This document shows, in pieces, positions 5,767-10,252 of a DNA stretch of 10,252 nt. How positions within the stretch are numbered: position 1 is the stretch's first letter; the number at the start of each line of letters is the position of its first letter. The translations under genes were made by a program, and so were the position numbers. This stretch comes from an uncultured Anaerolineales bacterium (GTDB taxonomy: Bacteria; Chloroflexota; Anaerolineae; Anaerolineales; Villigracilaceae), in the NCBI GenBank assembly GCA_937928015.1, contig CALFXA010000214.1:1-10252 (forward strand). The letters run 5' to 3'. The notes beneath the pieces are model-generated. The model ran no database searches and was not told the DNA's origin. It saw nothing but the letters and a program-made list of their open reading frames with translations.

Positions 5767-6591
5767 ATGAATCTCAACGATTTGGAAGCCCGCCTGCAAA
5801 ACCTGATCGAAGTCCGTTTGACGAGCGTCCTGCCAGGCCAGAGCGTGGAGTCCCGCGTGGCTCAAAAACTGGCTGCCGCAATGCAGGGCAGCCTCGTACG
5901 GCAGGCGGAGGGCGGCGACCTGGCGCCCAATGTGTATACCATCATCGTAAACCCCGGGGACGCGACCCGCTGGCAGGACCCACGCCTGCTGGAGACCCTG
6001 ATCGAGGCCCTCAAGTCGGCGGGACACGAGGCTGGCCTGCAATTTGCCTCCCCGCCCGAGATCACCATTTCGACCAACCCATCCCATCCCCAGAACGACG
6101 CCAGTGTGCTGGCCTCTCATCGTGTGGAACCTATGGCTGAGACAAAAGGCACCCCCAACGAAAATTCCCAGGCGCCGAAGGAAGCGGACCACATTCCCGA
6201 GAACGCCTTCCTGATCATCGAGGGCGTCAAGGTCTATCCGTTGACGGCCAGCGTCATCAACATCGGCCGCCGCATGGACAACCAACTGGTCATCGACGAT
6301 CCGCGCATCTCGCGCAATCACGCTCAACTGCGCGCCATCAACGGGCGCTTCGTATTGTTCGACCTGAACTCGACGGGCGGAACCTTCGTCAACGGGCAGC
6401 GCACCAGCCAGTCGGTGTTGTACCCGGGCGACGTCATCTCGCTGGCGGGGGTGGCGCTCATCTTCGGACAGGACAACCCGCCCCAACGCCCCGACCTGGT
6501 GGATACCGCCCCGCTCAACCCCGCTGCGTCGGACCGCCCGACGGCGATCCTCAAAGACCGTTCCACCGCCAAATTCACCAAACCGAAATGA
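5767..6591 (+). CDS. fhaA: FhaA-like protein: N-terminal DUF3662-type domain plus FHA domain
   Basis: A 274-residue cytoplasmic protein. Residues 1-100 resemble the FhaA N-terminal domain (DUF3662): a helix NDLEARLQNLIEV, then a 'VAQKLAAAMQ' helix, 'APNVYTIIVNPGD' strand and a C-terminal IT-I strand. A low-complexity polar linker (about 105-145) joins a forkhead-associated domain (147-236), which has the phospho-Thr reading loops: GRR (167-169), SRNHA (182-186), NSTGGT (201-206) and NG (209-210). In mycobacteria FhaA reads Ser/Thr-kinase phosphorylation and controls lipid-II flippase complexes; the same role here is an inference. The start at 5767 is chosen over an in-frame ATG at 5755, which overlaps the -10 hexamer. 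The stop overlaps the next gene by ATGA. No Ser/Thr kinase gene is visible in the window, so any partner kinase lies elsewhere. Confidence 0.85.
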   Translation: MNLNDLEARLQNLIEVRLTSVLPGQSVESRVAQKLAAAMQGSLVRQAEGGDLAPNVYTIIVNPGDATRWQDPRLLETLIEALKSAGHEAGLQFASPPEITISTNPSHPQNDASVLASHRVEPMAETKGTPNENSQAPKEADHIPENAFLIIEGVKVYPLTASVINIGRRMDNQLVIDDPRISRNHAQLRAINGRFVLFDLNSTGGTFVNGQRTSQSVLYPGDVISLAGVALIFGQDNPPQRPDLVDTAPLNPAASDRPTAILKDRSTAKFTKPK

Positions 6592-7061
6592 GCGGCCCCA
6601 TCGTCCTGGCCCTGCGCCTTCTGCTGGCCCTGGCCCTGTACGGTTTCCTGGCCTGGGCCTTGTTCGCCTTCTGGCGGGACGTACGCCGCGAGGCCGTGGG
6701 GCTGGTCAACCGACGGGCAGCGGGCATCAGCCTGACGGTCCGTGCGGGGGGAGAGACCATCGCCGTGAAGCATTTCATCCAGCCCGAGATTACGCTCGGG
6801 CGCGATCCCGTCTGCGATATCCCCATCTTCGAAGAAACCGTCTCCGCGCGACACGCGCGCTTTTCCTATCATCACGGACAGTGGTGGGTGGAAGACCTCG
6901 GCTCGACCAACGGCACACGCCTCAACCAGGAGATGCTCACCCAGCCCACCGTGCTGACCTCGGGCGACGAGGTCAGCGTGGGAGGGGCCAGCCTGCTGGT
7001 CAATCTGGCGGCTGAAGCGCTGGTCTCACCTACCTTGCGACTTGGGAGCAAAGATGACTGA
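6588..7061 (+). CDS. fhaB: FhaB-like membrane-anchored FHA-domain protein
   Basis: A 157-residue protein with one N-terminal transmembrane helix (about 5-29, followed by WRDVRR, so the FHA domain faces the cytoplasm) and a C-terminal FHA domain (about 60-138). The domain contains LGRD (70-73), SARHARF (86-92), the loop GSTNGT (105-110) and a final beta sheet GDEVSVGGASLLV. The arrangement and length match actinobacterial FhaB, also called FipA, a roughly 155-residue protein. That protein binds phospho-Thr sites on cell-division and wall proteins. It overlaps the fhaA-like gene by four bases (ATGA) and the next gene by eight bases, so it is translationally coupled on both sides. It probably recruits phosphorylated partners to the membrane near the SEDS enzyme encoded two genes downstream. 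Confidence 0.87.
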   Translation: MSGPIVLALRLLLALALYGFLAWALFAFWRDVRREAVGLVNRRAAGISLTVRAGGETIAVKHFIQPEITLGRDPVCDIPIFEETVSARHARFSYHHGQWWVEDLGSTNGTRLNQEMLTQPTVLTSGDEVSVGGASLLVNLAAEALVSPTLRLGSKDD

Positions 7062-7920
7062 AACTGTTTTGTTCGCTGTGATCGGCGGCTCGGGCCTGTA
7101 CGGCATGAGCGGCCTGAAAGACACAAAAGAATATGACCTCAATACGCCCTTCGGGAAACCAAGTGCGCCCATCGCGGTGGGGACGCTCGAAGGGCAGCGG
7201 GTGGCCTTCCTGGCCCGTCACGGGCTGGGACACCACATCACGCCCAGCGAGGTCAACTACCGCGCTAACATCCACGCGCTCAAGTCGCTCGGCGCAAAAC
7301 AAATCATCAGCGTGAGCGCTTGCGGCTCTCTGCGCGACGACTACGCGCCCGGGCACATCGTCATCCCCGACCAGATCTTCGACAACACCAAAGGCCGCGA
7401 GCGGACCTTCTTCGGCGAAGGGCTGGTAGCGCACGTCAGCATCGCGGAGCCGTTCTGCAAGACACTCTCCGACCAGCTTGAGTCGGTCATCCGCGAGGCG
7501 GGCGCGACCACCCATCGCGGCGGGACCTTCATCACCATCGAGGGGCCGCGCTTCTCGACCAAGGCCGAGTCCACCACCTACCGCTCGTGGGGCATGTCGC
7601 TGATCGGCATGACCGCCTCGCCCGAAGCCTTCCTGGCGCGCGAGGCCGAGATGTGCTACGCCGTGATGGCCCACATCACTGACTACGACGTATGGCACGT
7701 CAGCGCCGCCCCCGTCACGGTGGAGATGGTCATCCAGACTCTCAACAAGAACACCGAGATCGCCCAGGAGGCCATTCGCCTGCTGGCGCGTAACTTCACC
7801 TCCGAACGGGATTGCGCCTGTCAGCACGCCCTGGCCGATGCGCTCATCACCCGTCCCGACCGCATCCCGCCCGCCACCCGACAAAAACTGGACCTGCTGG
7901 TTGGAAAATACCTCAAGTAA
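7054..7920 (+). CDS. mtnP: S-methyl-5'-thioadenosine phosphorylase
   Basis: A 288-residue cytosolic phosphorylase of the PNP/MTAP family. It uses phosphate to split methylthioadenosine (a by-product of polyamine synthesis) into adenine and 5-methylthioribose-1-phosphate for methionine salvage. Sequence evidence: the phosphate loop GGSGLY (11-16), the RHGLGHH strand (56-62), NYRAN (68-72), SACGSL (88-93), EGPRFSTKAE (163-172), GMTASPEAFLARE (185-197) and TDYDVW (209-214). D210 and D212 in the last motif are the 6-amino-purine contacts of MTAP; guanosine/inosine PNPs have Asn there. This makes adenine-type substrates likely. The start at 7054 is preferred over TTG at 7042, because GGGAG (7044-7048) is a Shine-Dalgarno five bases upstream. 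It overlaps fhaB by eight bases and is followed after five bases by the SEDS gene. Its place inside a cell-wall cluster is unusual. Confidence 0.93.
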   Translation: MTETVLFAVIGGSGLYGMSGLKDTKEYDLNTPFGKPSAPIAVGTLEGQRVAFLARHGLGHHITPSEVNYRANIHALKSLGAKQIISVSACGSLRDDYAPGHIVIPDQIFDNTKGRERTFFGEGLVAHVSIAEPFCKTLSDQLESVIREAGATTHRGGTFITIEGPRFSTKAESTTYRSWGMSLIGMTASPEAFLAREAEMCYAVMAHITDYDVWHVSAAPVTVEMVIQTLNKNTEIAQEAIRLLARNFTSERDCACQHALADALITRPDRIPPATRQKLDLLVGKYLK

Positions 7921-7925
7921 CCTCC

Positions 7926-10209
7926 ATGCCTGACGTTCTCCAAAACCGTCTGCTCCGCTGGGCGGCGGTTTTCCTTTTTCTGTACTCGGTCATCCTCACG
8001 CTCTCGCCCGCGGTGCGTGAGCACACCTTCACCACGGACCTGCGCTGGTCGCATTGGCTGGGATTCGCGGTCTGGGCCGCCCTGGCCTTCGCGGCAGACG
8101 CCGTCACCCGCCGCGCCCTGCCCGACCGCGATCCCTACCTATTGCCCGCCGCCCTGTTCCTGAGTGGATGGGGCATGCTCACCATCTGGCGGCTGGATTC
8201 GGACTTCGGCCTGCGCCAGTTGATCTGGCTGACGCTCAGCGTGGTGGTGTTTCTGCTCGGTCTGCGCCTGCCCCACGACCTGCAATTCCTGCGCCGTTAC
8301 AAATACGTCCTCCTCAGTGGCGGACTGCTGCTGACCGCTCTGACTCTGATCTTCGGCACCAACCCGGGCGGCGGGGGTCCGCGCTTGTGGCTGGGATGCT
8401 GCGGCATCTACCTGCAACCCTCCGAACCGCTCAAGCTGCTGCTCATCATCTACCTGGCGGCCTACCTCGCCGACCGCACGCCCATCCGTCTGAGCACCTT
8501 TCCGCTGATCCTGCCCACCCTGTTCGTCACGGGCCTGTCGCTGCTCATCCTGCTCGTCCAGCGCGACCTGGGTACAGCCTCCATCTTCATCCTGCTTTAC
8601 ACCGTCATCCTATTCCTCGCCACCGACCATCGCCGTGTCCTGATCGCCACCACCTTGGGACTGGCACTGGCGGGGCTGGTCGGCTATTTCTTCATCCCCA
8701 TCGTGCAGGTACGCGTGAACGCCTGGCTCGACCCGTGGGCCGACCCCAGCGGGCGTTCCTACCAGATCATCCAATCCCTGCTGGCGGTGGCCAATGGCGG
8801 GACTATCGGCCGCGGACCCGGGCTGGGAAGCCCGGGCCTGGTCCCCGTAGCCATCTCGGACTTCATCTTTGCGGCCATCGGCGAGGAAATGGGCCTGGTC
8901 GGGACCTTGGGCCTGCTCGGCCTGCTTGGCCTGATCCTGGCCCGCGGCATGACCTCCTCCCTGCGCGCCTCCGACCGCTTCCGCCGTTTCCTGGCAGCGG
9001 GACTGACCGCCTACCTCGGCATCCAAAGCCTACTCATCATCGGCGGCAACCTGCGGCTCCTGCCGCTGACGGGCGTGACCCTACCCTTCGTCTCGTACGG
9101 CGGCTCATCGCTGCTGACCTCCTTCCTCGCGCTGCTGTTCCTCCTGCGCATCGGCGCGCACCCCGAACGCGAACCCGCTCCTCTGCCCTCTGCGCGGCCC
9201 TACACACTCCTGGCGGGCCTGCTCAGCCTGGGATTGCTGGCCGCCGCGCTGGCGGCCTCCTGGTGGGCCGTGGTGCGCAGTCCAGACCTGTTGACCCGCA
9301 CCGACAATCCGCGCCGCGCCATTGCCGACCGCTACGTGCCGCGCGGCGACCTGATCGACCGCCGCGACGAACCGCTCAATATCACCACCGGGGAAAGCGG
9401 CTCATATGTCCGCCAATATCTGTACCCCGACCTCGGTCCTGTAATTGGATACACGCAACCCACCTTCGGCCAGGCCGGCCTCGAAGCCAGCCTCGACGAT
9501 TATCTGCGCGGCCTGCAGGGCAACCCCGCCAGCCTGATCTGGTGGGACCACCTGCTGTACGGGATGCCCCCGCCCGGGCTGGACGTGCGCTTGAGCCTGG
9601 AGACGCGCTTACAACAAACGGCGGACCAGTCGCTTGGGGAACATCGCGGCGCGGCAATCTTGATGAACGCACAAAGCGGCGAGATTCTGGTGATGGCCTC
9701 GCACCCCACCTTCGACCCGAATCTGATCGAGGCCGAAGGCGGCGACCTGCTCAAGAACGAGAGCGCGCCGCTGGTCAACCGCGCGGCGCAGGGGACCTAT
9801 CCGCTGGGGACAGCGGGGACACCCTTCCTGTCCACGCTGACGCAGCCCAGCGCGGAGCAATCATCGGCGCTGTTCGCAGGGCTGGGATTCTTCTCCACGC
9901 CGCAGATCCGTCTGCCGGTGGCGGCTGCCTCGCCTCAAAACGGGACCAGCCCGTTGCGCGTCAGCCCGTTGCAGATGGCCATCGCGGCCTCGGCCCTGTC
10001 GAATCACGGCATGCGCCCCGCACCGCGCATCGCCCTGGCCGTGGACACACCCCAGCAGGGCTGGGTGATCCTCCCGCCCATGAGCGAGCCCGTTACCGCC
10101 ATCCCCGCTTCGGCGGCGGACCAGGCGGCGGAAGCCTTCCTCGTGCAGGGCCACGCCTTCTGGGAATTCGTCGGGCAGGCGCGGCAGGAGGACGTGACCA
10201 TCACCTGGT
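7926..10209 (+). CDS. Fused SEDS glycosyltransferase / degenerate penicillin-binding protein (3' partial)
   Basis: At least 761 residues. Residues 1-412 are a polytopic SEDS (FtsW/RodA) enzyme that polymerises lipid-II glycan. The signatures are QRDLGTA (212-218), SDFIFAAIGEEMGLVG (311-326; D312 is the residue equivalent to the catalytic Asp of RodA) and FVSYGGSS (388-395). A further transmembrane helix (about 426-450) starts a PbpA-like half. This half has NPR (461-463), the PRGDLIDRRDEPL dimerisation segment (472-484), VIGYTQ, the G-LE helix, and the transpeptidase-domain start GAAILMNAQSGEILVMASHP (575-594, with FDPN). The expected catalytic YPPGSTFK reads YPLGTAGT (625-632), so Ser and Lys are lost. 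SxN and KTG are also missing, and the distance to SPLQMA is shortened. The start at 7926 lies five bases after mtnP, with no Shine-Dalgarno. The apparent TAG at 10209-10211 is made with adapter bases, so the gene continues beyond the contig. Confidence 0.9.
7942..7979 (+). terminator. Terminator-like hairpin inside the 5' end of the SEDS gene (uncertain)
   Basis: AAAACCGTC (7942-7950) can pair with GGCGGTTTT (7964-7972), nine pairs including one G-T. There is a 13-base loop, and CC and five T follow (7975-7979). It lies in codons 6-18 of the fused gene. It could reduce transcription of the fusion relative to mtnP, or be a coincidence of coding sequence (RLLRWAAVFLF). Confidence 0.3.
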
Positions 10210-10252
10210 AGATCGGAAGAGCACACGTCTGAACTCCAGTCACGAGTGGATA
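10210..10252 (+). other. Illumina adapter sequence at right contig end (artefact)
   Basis: From 10210 the sequence is the TruSeq adapter beginning AGATCGGAAGAGC, ending in CAC and the index GAGTGGAT with one further base. It is the inverted counterpart of 1-47, so both ends carry the same library index. It supplies two bases of the false stop codon of the SEDS-PBP gene. It also supplies the false minus-strand peptides beginning MTGVQTCALPI and MCSSDL. Confidence 0.98.

Noticed and set aside
7812..7925. Upstream start for the SEDS-PBP gene inside mtnP
   Set aside because: The extension is Pro/Arg/His-rich shadow sequence; ATG 7926 directly precedes the first hydrophobic helix and follows mtnP by five bases.
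48..10209. tRNA, rRNA, CRISPR array, insertion sequence or attachment site
   Set aside because: No cloverleaf with a CCA-type end, repeat-spacer pattern, transposase or direct-repeat boundary was seen; genes cover nearly the whole stretch.
10209..10211. TAG stop codon of the SEDS-PBP gene
   Set aside because: Only the T is genomic; A and G belong to the adapter, so the gene is open at the contig end.
1..10252. Terminal inverted repeats, as of a transposon or linear replicon
   Set aside because: The repeat is Illumina adapter plus index, not biological sequence.

Overview
This is a GC-rich bacterial fragment, most likely from an uncultured member of the Chloroflexota (Anaerolineae-like). That placement is an inference from gene content and style: HflX with a long acidic tail, a secreted SH3b protein with a Pro/Thr linker, a zinc-ribbon protein, an FhaA/FhaB pair and a SEDS-PBP gene. 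No rRNA or other decisive marker is present. Both ends are sequencing adapter, not genome (1-47 and 10210-10252, Illumina TruSeq sequence with an index). The genomic part is therefore about 48-10209, and the ends must not be read as terminal repeats or gene ends.

Layout. (1) 48-3888, plus strand, a tightly packed operon: the last codons of an unknown gene, a membrane-anchored M28 / glutaminyl-cyclase-like zinc enzyme, a sensor histidine kinase, the ribosome-associated GTPase HflX, and a 67-residue two-helix membrane protein. Most junctions overlap by 1-20 bases. (2) 3899-4338: a sigma70-type promoter and Shine-Dalgarno sequence driving a single A-type Fe-S carrier (HesB/IscA family) with unusual extra cysteines. 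It ends at a strong hairpin terminator that can work in both directions. (3) 4396-5019, minus strand: an exported SH3b protein with a C-terminal membrane anchor. (4) 5020-5070: a compact divergent promoter built on a perfectly palindromic -10 region. (5) 5071-5655: a protein with two zinc ribbons at its C-terminus, closed by a terminator. (6) 5728-10209: a promoter followed by fhaA-like, fhaB-like, mtnP (methylthioadenosine phosphorylase) and a fused SEDS glycosyltransferase / penicillin-binding-protein gene, cut by the contig end.

How the genes work together. The last cluster resembles the actinobacterial fhaA-fhaB-pstP-rodA-pbpA-pknA-pknB cell-wall operon, which couples phospho-Thr signalling to peptidoglycan synthesis. 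Here the phosphatase position holds a purine/methionine-salvage enzyme, and rodA and pbpA are a single open reading frame. The SEDS half keeps its signature residues. The PBP half has lost the SxxK serine and lysine, the SxN segment and the KTG motif, so it appears to be a pseudo-transpeptidase attached to a probably active glycan polymerase. This is the most interesting item in the window.
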